From Celeribacter ethanolicus (GTDB lineage: Bacteria > Pseudomonadota > Alphaproteobacteria > Rhodobacterales > Rhodobacteraceae): a stretch of 64,000 nucleotides of DNA. Under the pieces are notes generated by a model. The model had not been told where the DNA came from and did not search any database. It worked only from the letters and a program-made list of their open reading frames with translations. Every line of letters begins with the position of its first letter. Position 1 is the stretch's first letter. Shown here one piece after another: positions 38,408 through 47,955 of this stretch. The position numbers and the translations under genes are program-made. The stretch covers positions 60,857 through 124,856 of the forward strand of contig NZ_LRUC01000051.1 of NCBI RefSeq assembly GCF_001550095.1, given 5' to 3'.

Positions 38408-39490
38408 TTATTGCGGGATCTCGCCGGTCAGACCTTCGATGTAGAAGTTCATACCCGCAAGCGTGCCGTCGTCGGCCACTTCGCCTTCGGCCAGCCAGGC
38501 AGAACCGTCCTGCTTGTTGATCGGGCCGGTGAACGGGTGGTATTCGCCCGAGGAGATGGAATCGCGCAGCGCTTCGGCGCCCGCTTTCACGTCTTCCGGC
38601 ACAGCGGAGGAAATCTCGCCAATGCCGACCATGCCGTCACCGATGCCGGCCCAGGTGTTGTCCGATTCCCAGGTGCCGTCGATCACGGCCTGAACGCGCT
38701 CGATGTAATAGGGCGCCCATTCGTCGATGATGGACGAGATGCGCGGCATCGGGCCGAATTCGGCCATGTCGGCGGCCTGACCGAAGGTGTAGACGTTGCC
38801 CGCCTTCTGCGCGGTGATCTGCGGCGCGGTGGAGTCGGTGTGCTGAAGCACGACGTCGATGCCTTGGTCGATCATCGCTTGTGCGGCGTCGGCCTCTTTC
38901 GCCGGGTCAAACCAGGTGTTCAGCCAGACGACGGACATTTCAACGTCCGGGTTCTCTTTCTTGGCGTGCAGGAAGGAGGAGTTGATGCCGCGGATCACTT
39001 CCGGGATCGGGAAGGAACCGATGTAGCCGATCTTGTTCGACTTGGTCATGTGACCGGCGAGATAGCCCTCGACCGCACGGCCTTCGTAGAAGCGGGCGGA
39101 GTAGACGCCGACGTTCGGCGCGGTTTTATAGCCGGTGGCGTGTTCGAATTTCACGTCCGGGAATTTGCCCGCGACGTTGATGGTCGCATCCATGTAACCG
39201 AAGGAGGTGGTGAAGATGATGTCGGCACCGGAAAGGGCCATCTGGGTCATCACACGTTCGGCGTCGGGGCCTTCGGGCACGCTTTCCTGTTCGACGATTT
39301 CGACCGCATCGCCGAAATGCTCGGCCATGACCATCGCGGCCTCATGGTGGTGCTGCGACCAGCCGCCGTCGTTTTTCGGACCGACATAGATGAAGCCGAC
39401 TTTCACCGCATCGGCGGCGAAGGACGGGAAGGCCGCGCCAAGCGCCAGAGCGGACGCCGCGACTGCGGTCAGCAGAGTTCTACGTTTCAT
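38408..39490 (-). CDS. BMP-family ABC transporter substrate-binding lipoprotein/periplasmic protein
   Basis: A 360-residue periplasmic binding protein of the basic membrane protein (PnrA/BmpA) family, which binds nucleosides or purines. It has a signal peptide (MKRRTLLTAVAASALALGAA, no lipobox cysteine visible) and VGFIYVGPKNDGGWSQHHH. The family blocks IGYIGSFPIPEVIRGINSSF and VVLQHTDSTAP follow. The ATG at 39490 has AGGGGAG about 8 bases upstream. It is the last gene of the xdh-ABC operon, 38 bases after a permease gene. Purine-type substrate is inferred from the linked xanthine dehydrogenase. Confidence 0.88.
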   Translation of the reverse strand: MKRRTLLTAVAASALALGAAFPSFAADAVKVGFIYVGPKNDGGWSQHHHEAAMVMAEHFGDAVEIVEQESVPEGPDAERVMTQMALSGADIIFTTSFGYMDATINVAGKFPDVKFEHATGYKTAPNVGVYSARFYEGRAVEGYLAGHMTKSNKIGYIGSFPIPEVIRGINSSFLHAKKENPDVEMSVVWLNTWFDPAKEADAAQAMIDQGIDVVLQHTDSTAPQITAQKAGNVYTFGQAADMAEFGPMPRISSIIDEWAPYYIERVQAVIDGTWESDNTWAGIGDGMVGIGEISSAVPEDVKAGAEALRDSISSGEYHPFTGPINKQDGSAWLAEGEVADDGTLAGMNFYIEGLTGEIPQ

Positions 39491-39528
39491 GGAATATTCT
39501 CCCCTGTTGGAATATGTCCCCGTGAGGC

Positions 39529-40455
39529 TCACGAGGTGTGGAAAATCCGACCCAGCATCGCGGGTGCACTGGTGGCACCATGACGCCGGGCGGAAATAAC
39601 GACAAGGACCAGAATGGTCGCAAGGAAAGGCGACATGGACAAAAGCTCCACCGGAACTTTCGCGCCTGCTGCCTGAAGGTTGAGTTGCAGCACGGTGATG
39701 CCGCCGAAAAGATACGCGCCGATCAGCACACGGCCCGCCCGCCAGCTCGCAAAGACGACGATGGCCAGCGCGATCCAGCCGATCCCGGCGGTGATGCCAT
39801 CGGTCCATTGCGGCACGCGCACGAGGCTGATGTAGGCGCCGCCCAAACCCGCCATCGCACCGCCAAACCCGATGGCGGCAAAGCGCACGGCCTTGACCTT
39901 GTAGCCAAGCGCATGGGCGGCGGCGTGGTTTTCACCGACGGCGCGCAGGATGAGACCGGCGCGGGTGAATTTGAGGAAGGCCCAGATCACCACGACCATG
40001 ATCAGAGACAGATAGACGATGGCGTCATGTTGGAAGATCACGGGGCCAATCACCGGAATGCTTTCCAGTACCGGGATGTGCAGGTCCGGCATGCGCGGCG
40101 GCGACATGCCCTGATAATTCTGGCCCAAGAGCGAGGCGAGGCCGGTGCCGAGAAGCGTGAGGGCGAGACCGGCGGGCACCTGTGTCGTGAGGAAGATCTG
40201 GGTCAGGAAACCGAAGAGCATGGAGAGTGCGGCTCCGCCCACAGCGGCGGCGATGAAGCCCATGGTGGGGGATTGTGTTTCGATGGCGGCGATGAAGCCG
40301 CAGACCGCACCGAAGATCATCATGCCTTCGACGCCGAGGTTCAGGACGCCGGATTTCTCGGTGACCATTTCACCCAGAGCGGCGAGGAGGATCGGGGTCG
40401 AGGCCACCATGAGCGAGGCCATGAGGACGACGGGATTGATCGAGCCGAAATCCAT
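39529..40455 (-). CDS. ABC transporter permease (nucleoside/purine type), second subunit
   Basis: A 308-residue inner-membrane permease of the BPD_transp_2 family (YufQ/NupQ-like). It has about nine hydrophobic helices and the family block AALGEMVTEKSGVLNLGVEGMM near the N-terminus. The coupling helix region RAVGENHAAAHALGYKV would touch the ATPase. It starts by sharing one base with the stop of the preceding permease (TAATG). Confidence 0.9.
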   Translation of the reverse strand: MDFGSINPVVLMASLMVASTPILLAALGEMVTEKSGVLNLGVEGMMIFGAVCGFIAAIETQSPTMGFIAAAVGGAALSMLFGFLTQIFLTTQVPAGLALTLLGTGLASLLGQNYQGMSPPRMPDLHIPVLESIPVIGPVIFQHDAIVYLSLIMVVVIWAFLKFTRAGLILRAVGENHAAAHALGYKVKAVRFAAIGFGGAMAGLGGAYISLVRVPQWTDGITAGIGWIALAIVVFASWRAGRVLIGAYLFGGITVLQLNLQAAGAKVPVELLSMSPFLATILVLVVISARRHGATSAPAMLGRIFHTS

Positions 40456-41540
40456 TATGTGGTCTCCCGGTTGACGATGGTGATGCGGTAATTCACCACG
40501 AGGTCCATGGCGAGCAGGATCATCAGGAGCATGCCCTGAAACACCTGAATGGCGGCCGAGGGCAGGCCCAGCATGAATTGCGCCAACTCGCCGCCGATGA
40601 AGGTCAGCGCCAGGAGGAGGCCTGCGAGCAGGATGCCGATCGGATTGAGGCGTCCGAGGAAGGCGACGATGATGGCGGTGAAGCCATAGCCCGCGCCGAA
40701 GTCGATGGAGATCTGACCGGCGGGACCGGTGACCTCGAAGAGGCCCGCGAGACCGGCGAGCGCGCCCGCCGTGCCGAGGCAGAAGACGACGAGGAGCTTG
40801 TCTTTCACACCTGCGAACCGGGCGGCACGGGGGCTTTCGCCGGTGAGACGGATTTGAAAGCCGAGCAGGTGTTTGTTCAGGAGAACATAGGCCGCGACCA
40901 CCGCGCCAAGGGCGGCGACGACGCCCCAATGCGCGCCTGTGCCGGGGATCAGTTCGGGGTTCGAGAGCCATGGGATCTGGCTCATGTTGCGCGATCCGGG
41001 GAAGCCGTTGCCTTCGGGATTGCGCAGGAAGCCGAGCGCGGCGGAGGCGAGGATTTGTTCGGCGACATAGACCAGCATAAGCGAGACGAGAATTTCGTTG
41101 GTGTTGAAGCGGGTCTTGAGCAGCGCCGGGATCATCGCCCAGAGGAAACCGCCGATGGCGCCCGCGATCACCATGAGAGGGAAAATCCACCAGGCGTCGA
41201 GCGGGTAAAGCGCGAGGCCGACAGAGGCGCCTGCGATGGCGCCCATGATATACTGGCCCTCGGCGCCGATGTTCCAGATGCCCGCCTTGAACCCCAGCGA
41301 GAGGCCGATGGCGATGAGGATCAGCGGACCGGCCTTGACCAGAAGCTGGGGCCGGGAATAGGCGGCGAATTGGTCGTTGAACAGCGGGTCCCAGAAGATC
41401 GTGCGGATCGCGGCGACCGGGTCCTTGCCCATGGCGGCGAAGAGAAGCCCCCCGAGGATCATGGTCAGGAGGACCGCGAAAACGGGGGTTGCGATGGTCC
41501 AGAATTTCGAGGGTTCGGGGCGTTTGACAATCGCGATCAT
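40455..41540 (-). CDS. ABC transporter permease (nucleoside/purine type), first subunit
   Basis: A 361-residue permease (YufP/NupP-like) with N-terminal basic residues. It has the block LIAIGLSLGFKAGIWNIGAEGQ and the coupling region RLTGESPRAARFAGV. Together with the second permease it would form the heterodimeric channel of the importer. Start overlaps the ATPase stop by 4 bases. Confidence 0.9.
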   Translation of the reverse strand: MIAIVKRPEPSKFWTIATPVFAVLLTMILGGLLFAAMGKDPVAAIRTIFWDPLFNDQFAAYSRPQLLVKAGPLILIAIGLSLGFKAGIWNIGAEGQYIMGAIAGASVGLALYPLDAWWIFPLMVIAGAIGGFLWAMIPALLKTRFNTNEILVSLMLVYVAEQILASAALGFLRNPEGNGFPGSRNMSQIPWLSNPELIPGTGAHWGVVAALGAVVAAYVLLNKHLLGFQIRLTGESPRAARFAGVKDKLLVVFCLGTAGALAGLAGLFEVTGPAGQISIDFGAGYGFTAIIVAFLGRLNPIGILLAGLLLALTFIGGELAQFMLGLPSAAIQVFQGMLLMILLAMDLVVNYRITIVNRETT

Positions 41541-43048
41541 CCGGCCATCTCCATATCGTGCGCGCCGCCCATCATCAGGCCGATTTCCTCGACGGAGAGA
41601 CCCTTGGCGGGACGCGGCGCGGTCAGCGTGCCCTCGTTGAGGGCGGCGAAATGGTCGGAAATTTCCATCAGCTCGTCGAGGTCCTGCGAAATCACGATCA
41701 GCCCCGCGCCTTGGGCCGCGAGATCGAGCAAAGCCTGCCGGATCGCGGCGGCGGCGGCGGCATCGACGCCCCATGTCGGCTGGTTCACCACGAGGACTTT
41801 CGGGTCCTGAAGCACCTCACGCCCGATGACGAATTTCTGGAGATTGCCGCCCGAAAGCGAACGCGCCGCAGAGCCGGGGCCGGGGGTGCGGACGTCGAAT
41901 TTCTCGATGATCTCGCGCGCGAATTCTTCGGTCTTTTTCCAGTTCAGGAAATTGCTTTTCGTGAGCTTTTTGCGGATCGTCGCGGTGAGCGCGGTGTTCT
42001 CCGTCAGGCTCATGTTAGGGGCGGCAGCATGGCCGAGACGTTCCTCCGGGGCGGCCAGAAGACCGATCCTGCGCCGGGCGTTCGGCCCCATATGGCTGAC
42101 GTCCTGACCGTCGAAAATCACGGAGCCTTTGCCGGTTTTCGCCTCGCCCGACAGGACGGAGAGCAATTCGTCCTGCCCGTTGCCCGCAACCCCGCCGATG
42201 CCGAGAACCTCGCCCGCGCGGAGCCTAAGGGAGACGTCCTTGAGCCGTGTCCCGAACGGGTTCGAGGGCACGAAATTCAGCCCCTGCACATCGAGCAGAA
42301 CCTCGCCCGCCTCTCCGCCTTCGCGCGTCGGCACATGCAGCGTCTGGCCGACCATCATCTCCGCCATCTCGCGGGCGGTGGTGGCTTTCGGATCGCAAAT
42401 GCCGACGACCTTGCCGAGCCGCAGGATCGTCGCCCCGTCGCAGAGCGCGCGGATCTCTTCGAGCTTGTGCGAGATGTAGAGGATCGAGGTGCCTTCGGAT
42501 TGCAGCTTGCGCAGGGTCTTGAAAAGGATCTCGACCTCCTGCGGGGTGAGAACCGAGGTTGGTTCGTCCATGATCAGGAGCTTCGGGTCCTGCAACAGGC
42601 AACGGATGATCTCGACACGCTGGCGTTCACCCGCCGAGAGGTCGCCGACGATGCGGTCGGGGTCCAGAGGCAGGCCGTAGTTTTCCGAGACCTCGCGGAT
42701 CGACTGTGCCAGCTCGCTCATCTTCGGCGGGTTTTCCATGCCGAGCGCGACGTTTTCGGCGACGGTCAGCGCCTCGAACAGGGAGAAATGTTGGAACACC
42801 ATGGCGACACCGGCGGCGCGGGCGGCCTGCGGATTTTGCGGCGCATAGGAGCTGCCGCGCAGCTTCATGAAGCCCGCATCGGGTTTTTCCAGCCCGTAGA
42901 TCATCTTGACGAGGGTCGATTTCCCGGCGCCGTTTTCACCCAGAAGCGCATGCACCTCGCCGGTGCCAATGGAAAAACTGACATCGTCATTGGCGCGCAC
43001 GCCGGGATATTCGCGGGTCAGCCCCACGACTTTCAAAAGCTCCGTCAC
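41537..43048 (-). CDS. ABC transporter ATP-binding protein with two nucleotide-binding domains
   Basis: A 503-residue tandem ATPase of the sugar/nucleoside importer class. The first domain has Walker A LLGENGAGKSTLVK, signature LSAGERQRVEI and Walker B LLIMDEPTSVL. The second has a degenerate Walker A (GGVAGNGQDELL) but a recognisable signature LSGGNLQKF and the sequence VLVVNQPTWGVD. This asymmetry is normal for RbsA/YufO-type proteins. It overlaps xdhC by 4 bases upstream and the first permease by 4 downstream. Confidence 0.93.
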   Translation of the reverse strand: MTELLKVVGLTREYPGVRANDDVSFSIGTGEVHALLGENGAGKSTLVKMIYGLEKPDAGFMKLRGSSYAPQNPQAARAAGVAMVFQHFSLFEALTVAENVALGMENPPKMSELAQSIREVSENYGLPLDPDRIVGDLSAGERQRVEIIRCLLQDPKLLIMDEPTSVLTPQEVEILFKTLRKLQSEGTSILYISHKLEEIRALCDGATILRLGKVVGICDPKATTAREMAEMMVGQTLHVPTREGGEAGEVLLDVQGLNFVPSNPFGTRLKDVSLRLRAGEVLGIGGVAGNGQDELLSVLSGEAKTGKGSVIFDGQDVSHMGPNARRRIGLLAAPEERLGHAAAPNMSLTENTALTATIRKKLTKSNFLNWKKTEEFAREIIEKFDVRTPGPGSAARSLSGGNLQKFVIGREVLQDPKVLVVNQPTWGVDAAAAAAIRQALLDLAAQGAGLIVISQDLDELMEISDHFAALNEGTLTAPRPAKGLSVEEIGLMMGGAHDMEMAG

Positions 43049-43968
43049 CCTGTCCGTTCCCCATAAGATTCCGTGATCTTTCGCCCGGAGATTACTTGGG
43101 CTGCGACCCCGACCGCAATGGCTTGCGGATGTTTCCCAAGGTCAGGTTGCCCAATCGGACAGCAAATGCAGTCGATTTGGGCATCTGTGTGGCCCAGATC
43201 GCGCAACCGGCTGCGAAACCGCGCCCATTTCGTGCGCGATCCGATCAGTCCCGCGAAGGCAAAGCCATGGCTGAGGGCGCGGTGGCAGAGTTCGAGATCG
43301 AGCGCGTGGGAATAGGTCAAGATTAGATGTTCGGCCTCGGGTGGCGCATAGGGCATCAGCCTCTCAGGCTTGTCCGCAACCAGTTGCGAGACACTTTTCG
43401 GAAGCGTCTCTGGGAAACGGTTCGCAGCGGTATCGACCCATGTGATCGCGAGATCGGGCAGGGGGGCAAGCGTGGCAACAATGGCCCGCCCGACATGCCC
43501 CGCGCCCCAGACCCATAAGGGGCGCGTGGCGCGGGTGATCGGTTCGACCATCCAGTCGCCATGGAGTTTCGGCTTGAGCAGGCCTTGAGCGCGGGCCTCG
43601 GCGAGGGCTTTCTTGACCGCAAAGGGCATGTCGCCGGGACCACGGGCAAAGATGTCTTCGGGGATGTCCGATGCGCTCTCAAAGACTTCGGTCAAAAGCG
43701 TCACCGCCCCGCCGCAGCATTGCCCCATCGCGGGGCCAAGGGGCAGGCGTTGCAGGCGCGGCGCGGAAAACGCGTGTTTTGCCGCTTCATATTCCAGCGT
43801 GCCGCCGCCAATGGTGCCGGACTGGGCAAAGCCATCTGCTGTTTGCCAGACCAACATCGAGGCACCAACTTCGCGCGGCACAGATCCCTGCGCCTCGGCC
43901 ACGACCACGCGGGCGACGCGGCCATGTTTCGTAATGGCCACGCTCAAGGCGTCTTTGTCGAAACTCAC
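43045..43968 (-). CDS. xdhC: Xanthine dehydrogenase accessory protein XdhC
   Basis: XdhC binds molybdenum cofactor, oversees its sulphuration and inserts it into the XdhB subunit. The 307-residue protein has AEAQGSVPREVGASMLV, SGTIGGGTLEYEA, the MGQCCGG cysteines, and the NAD-binding-like PLWVWGAGHVGRAI. The GTG at 43968 overlaps the xdhB stop by 4 bases, fixing the start. Confidence 0.94.
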   Translation of the reverse strand: MSFDKDALSVAITKHGRVARVVVAEAQGSVPREVGASMLVWQTADGFAQSGTIGGGTLEYEAAKHAFSAPRLQRLPLGPAMGQCCGGAVTLLTEVFESASDIPEDIFARGPGDMPFAVKKALAEARAQGLLKPKLHGDWMVEPITRATRPLWVWGAGHVGRAIVATLAPLPDLAITWVDTAANRFPETLPKSVSQLVADKPERLMPYAPPEAEHLILTYSHALDLELCHRALSHGFAFAGLIGSRTKWARFRSRLRDLGHTDAQIDCICCPIGQPDLGKHPQAIAVGVAAQVISGRKITESYGERTG

Positions 43969-46370
43969 GCTTTTGCCCTTCCGATGGCGGCGAGGCATTC
44001 CTCCGGCGTGGCGGGGGCGTTGAGGGCCGGGTAATTCGGACCGCAAGCGGCACAGGCGTCCGACAGCGCGAGGAAGGCGGAAATCCCCAGCATAAACGGA
44101 GGCTCGCCCACGGCTTTGGAGCGATAGATCGTCTCTTCGCGGTTGCGCCCGTCCCAGAGATCGACGTTGAACACGTCGGGTGCGTCCGAACAGGCGGGGA
44201 TTTTATAGGTCGAGGGGGCGTGGGTCTTGAGCATACCCTTGGCGTCCCACACAAGCTCTTCGGTGGTGAGCCAACCGGCGCCCTGCACATAGCCGCCTTC
44301 GATCTGGCCCTTGTCGAGCGCCGGGTTCAGCGAGGCGCCTGCGTCATGCAGAATATCGGCGCGCAGAATGCGGTTTTCGCCGGTGAGTGTGTCGAGCGCC
44401 ACCTCGGTGATGGCGATGCCGTGGGCAAAGTAGAAGAACGGGCGTCCTTTGCCCTTGATGCGATCCCATTCGATCTTCGGCGTCTTGTAGAACCCGGTCG
44501 CGGAGAGCGAGACGCGGTTCATATAGGCAAGGCTGATCAGGTCTTCGAAGGCCATTTCGTGGACGCCGAAATGCACTTTACCCTTGGCCCAGGTCACATC
44601 GCTTTCCCCGAACCGTTCGAGGATGAACACTTCGAGACGGGTGCGAATGCGGTCGCAGGCGTTTTTGACTGCCATGCCATTCAGATCGGACCCCGAGGAG
44701 GCGGCAGTGGCGGAGGTATTGGGCACTTTGGCGGTGTCTGTTGCGGTGATCTTCACCTTATCCATCGAGACGCCGAACTCCTGCGCCGCGACTTGGGCGA
44801 CCTTCTGGAACAGGCCCTGTCCCATTTCCGTGCCGCCGTGGTTCAGATGGATCGAGCCGTCGTTGTAGATATGAACGAGCGCGCCTGCCTGATTGAGGTG
44901 GGTAAGCGTGAAGGAGATGCCGAATTTGACCGGAGAGACGCCCAGTCCTTTTTTGATTATCGGGTTCTCAGAGTTCCATTTTTCGATGTTCTTTTTGCGT
45001 GCGGCATAGTCGGAGGTCTTCAAAAGTTCCTCGGTCATGCCGTGCAGGATAAAGTCCTCGACCTCCTGCCCATAGGGCGTCAACTTGCCGCGCGGCGTCA
45101 CCTGACCGCCTGCGTGTTGCGGATGGGCATCCAGATGTTCGACGCTGCCCTCTGAGGTCGGTTCGCCCTCAAGCGACAGCACATGATCTTCTGGCACGCC
45201 ATCGCCCGCCGTGGGTGTGACCATCTCGTCGTAATAGTTGAGCTTGCGCACCTCGATGGGGTCTTTGCCAAGCTCATGCGCGATGTGATCGACCACGCGT
45301 TCGATGCCCAAAACGCCCTGCGGTCCGCCAAAGCCGCGATAAGCGGTATTGGATTGGGTGTTCATCTTAAGCCGGTGGCTTTCGATCCGCGCGTTCGGCA
45401 GGAAATAAGCATTGTCGGCATGAAGCATCGCACGGTCGGCCACCGGCAACGTCAGATCCATCGACCAGCCGCCACGGGTGAGTTGCAGGAAATCAATGCC
45501 GAGGATGCGCCCCTCGTCGTCGAAACCGCAGGTGTAGGAGATGCGGAAATCGTGGCGCTTGCCAGTGATCACCATATCGTCGTCGCGGTCGTAACGCATT
45601 TTGCAGGGCTTGCCAGTATCGCGCGCGGCGATGGCGCAGGCGATGGCCAACCAGTTGCCTTGGGACTCCTTGCCGCCAAAGCCGCCGCCCATGCGCCGGG
45701 TTTCGACACGCACGGCATGCATCGGCACATGGAGCGCATGCGCCACCTTGTGCTGAATTTCCGAGGGGTGCTGGGTCGAGGAATGCACCAACATATCGCC
45801 GCCCTCTTGCGGCACGGCGGCGGCGGCCTGACCTTCGAGGTAGAAATGTTCCTGCCCACCGATCTCGATGGTGCCTTCGATCTTACGTGGCGCCTCGGCG
45901 ATGGCGCGGGCAGCGTCGCCGCAGCCATAGATGCGCGGACCGTCTTCGAACCGGCTGTTGGCCTCCATGGCGGCGTCATAATCGAGGAGCGCGGGGAGCT
46001 CCTTGTAGGCGATCTTGCCAAGCTTGGCGGCTTTGCGTGCCGCGAGATGCGAGGTGGCGACAACGAGGAAGATCGGCTGGCCGATGAACTGGACCTCACC
46101 GGAAGTGAGCAAAGGCTCATCGCCCAAAGAGGGCGAACAATCCGGCACGTGATCGCCGAAATCCTCTGCGGTGTAGACACGCACCACGCCGGGGGCGGCG
46201 CGCACGGCGGAGAGGTCCATCGCGGTGATCTCACCATGCGCCACGGTCGAGAGGCCAAAGGCCAGATGCAGTGCTCCGGCGGGCAGCGGGATGTCGTCGA
46301 TATACCGCGCCTGACCCGTCACATGGAGTTTGGCCGCATCATGCGGAAGAGGGGAGCCAACGGACATCAT
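43965..46370 (-). CDS. xdhB: Xanthine dehydrogenase molybdopterin-binding subunit
   Basis: The large catalytic subunit (801 residues) oxidises hypoxanthine to xanthine and xanthine to urate. Cofactor and active-site blocks are present: [36 protein letters not shown], and the base-catalyst Glu in [11 protein letters not shown]. The ATG at 46370 forms an ATGA overlap with the xdhA stop and follows AAGGAGG closely. Confidence 0.96.
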   Translation of the reverse strand: MMSVGSPLPHDAAKLHVTGQARYIDDIPLPAGALHLAFGLSTVAHGEITAMDLSAVRAAPGVVRVYTAEDFGDHVPDCSPSLGDEPLLTSGEVQFIGQPIFLVVATSHLAARKAAKLGKIAYKELPALLDYDAAMEANSRFEDGPRIYGCGDAARAIAEAPRKIEGTIEIGGQEHFYLEGQAAAAVPQEGGDMLVHSSTQHPSEIQHKVAHALHVPMHAVRVETRRMGGGFGGKESQGNWLAIACAIAARDTGKPCKMRYDRDDDMVITGKRHDFRISYTCGFDDEGRILGIDFLQLTRGGWSMDLTLPVADRAMLHADNAYFLPNARIESHRLKMNTQSNTAYRGFGGPQGVLGIERVVDHIAHELGKDPIEVRKLNYYDEMVTPTAGDGVPEDHVLSLEGEPTSEGSVEHLDAHPQHAGGQVTPRGKLTPYGQEVEDFILHGMTEELLKTSDYAARKKNIEKWNSENPIIKKGLGVSPVKFGISFTLTHLNQAGALVHIYNDGSIHLNHGGTEMGQGLFQKVAQVAAQEFGVSMDKVKITATDTAKVPNTSATAASSGSDLNGMAVKNACDRIRTRLEVFILERFGESDVTWAKGKVHFGVHEMAFEDLISLAYMNRVSLSATGFYKTPKIEWDRIKGKGRPFFYFAHGIAITEVALDTLTGENRILRADILHDAGASLNPALDKGQIEGGYVQGAGWLTTEELVWDAKGMLKTHAPSTYKIPACSDAPDVFNVDLWDGRNREETIYRSKAVGEPPFMLGISAFLALSDACAACGPNYPALNAPATPEECLAAIGRAKA

Positions 46371-47728
46371 GCGCCCTCCTTCACGTTTAGGACCGAGGTG
46401 GTGAGGCCTTGGGTTTCCGCGAAATAGCGTTTGAGCATGTTTTGCGCGCTCGTGAGGCGATAGGCGGCGGAGGCGCGCATGTCGGTCATGGGGGTGTAAT
46501 CCGTGGCGAAGGCGGGAAGGGCGGCCTCGATGGTCTCCATGGTCCAAGGCTGGCCGATCAACGCGGCCTCGACGGTTTTAGCGCGCGCGGGTGTTCCGGC
46601 CATACCGCCAAAGGCGATGCGGGCGGCGGCGATTTTGCCGTCCGTGACCGTGATGTTGAAGGCGCCACAAACGGCGGAAATGTCCTGGTCGAAGCGTTTC
46701 GAGAGCTTGTAGACCTTGAGATCCGCGAGGCCGGATTTAGGCACGGTGATGCTTTCGACGAACTCGGATGCCGCGCGGTCCTGTTTGCCGTATGCGATGA
46801 AGAAATCTTCAAGCGGAATGGTCCGCCGCTCCTCGCCCTTGCGCAGCGTCAGAGTGGCATTCGCGGCAATCAGCGGTGGCGGGCTGTCGCCAATTGGAGA
46901 GCCGTTGGCGATGTTGCCGCCCAAAGTCGCAGCAGCGCGCACTTGGGTGGAGGCAAAGCGGCGATACATCTCGGAAAGCGAAGGAGAATAGGGTTTGAAC
47001 AGCGCAATCAGATCGGCAATCGGGGTCATCGCACCGATCTCAAACGCCTCCTCGGTCTCGGTGATGCCTTTGAGGTCCTCGACCCCGTTCAGGAAAATCA
47101 CCTCATCCAGATCGCGCATCTGTTTGGTCACCCAAAGCCCGACATCGGTCGCGCCCGCGATCAAGGTGGCGTCGGGACGGAGCGCATAGAGACCGGCGAG
47201 CTCGTCGGAGCTTTCGGGCCGTTCGACAATCGCCGGGGCGGGGAAGGGGATGTGCTCCAGTTCTTCCGGAATGGGGGCGGCTTCCGCCTTTTTCGCGGCG
47301 CGCAGAATGGGGGCGTAGCCGGTGCAGCGGCAAAGATTGCCAGCCAGAATATCCTCGTGATCGGTCTCGCCGCGCGCATGTGCGGTGGCCAGCGACATGA
47401 CGATGCCCGGCGTGCAAAAGCCGCATTGGCTGCCATGTTCTTCGATCATCGCGCTTTGCACCGGATGCAGCGTGTCGCCTTTCGACAGACCCTCGACCGT
47501 GGTGACCGATTTGCCGTGAAGCTGCGGTAGAAACAGGATGCAGGCGTTCAGAGGCTTCTTGCCGCTTTCGTCCTCCACCATCACGGTGCAGGCGCCACAA
47601 TCGCCTTCGTTGCAGCCCTCCTTGGTTCCGGTGAGGCCGCGATTTTCGCGCAGGTAATCGAGCAGGGTACGGGTGGGCGTGTCTCGCACCGTCACGAGGT
47701 CGCCATTCAACCGAAAAGTGATCTCCAT
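46367..47728 (-). CDS. xdhA: Xanthine dehydrogenase small subunit (2Fe-2S and FAD)
   Basis: A 453-residue electron-transfer subunit. An N-terminal plant-type ferredoxin domain has [12 protein letters not shown], and an alpha-helical 2Fe-2S domain has SQCGFCTPG and NLCRCTGY. An FAD-binding domain follows, with [14 protein letters not shown] and [15 protein letters not shown]. It is the first gene of the seven-gene operon xdhABC-ABC importer, divergent from dnaE across 227 bases that should hold its promoter. No regulator gene is adjacent. Confidence 0.95.
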   Translation of the reverse strand: MEITFRLNGDLVTVRDTPTRTLLDYLRENRGLTGTKEGCNEGDCGACTVMVEDESGKKPLNACILFLPQLHGKSVTTVEGLSKGDTLHPVQSAMIEEHGSQCGFCTPGIVMSLATAHARGETDHEDILAGNLCRCTGYAPILRAAKKAEAAPIPEELEHIPFPAPAIVERPESSDELAGLYALRPDATLIAGATDVGLWVTKQMRDLDEVIFLNGVEDLKGITETEEAFEIGAMTPIADLIALFKPYSPSLSEMYRRFASTQVRAAATLGGNIANGSPIGDSPPPLIAANATLTLRKGEERRTIPLEDFFIAYGKQDRAASEFVESITVPKSGLADLKVYKLSKRFDQDISAVCGAFNITVTDGKIAAARIAFGGMAGTPARAKTVEAALIGQPWTMETIEAALPAFATDYTPMTDMRASAAYRLTSAQNMLKRYFAETQGLTTSVLNVKEGA

Positions 47729-47955
47729 TTGTCGGACCAGCCGCTTTCTTGTTCAAGACACGCGCCCGATGCGGCGGAAAGCGCGTGCGATTTCCCAAAG
47801 AAAACCGGGATAGAGCGGCTTTTGCAAGGGATTCCGCGCGGAATCTGCTTAGGCTTTGTACTTTTGATCAAAAAACGGGCGGAGCCACGAAGCTGTGGAA
47901 AAGCGGCGTTTTGCCCTTGGAAAGCGCGGCGGGCTTGCGGTAGCTTGCCCCTCAC

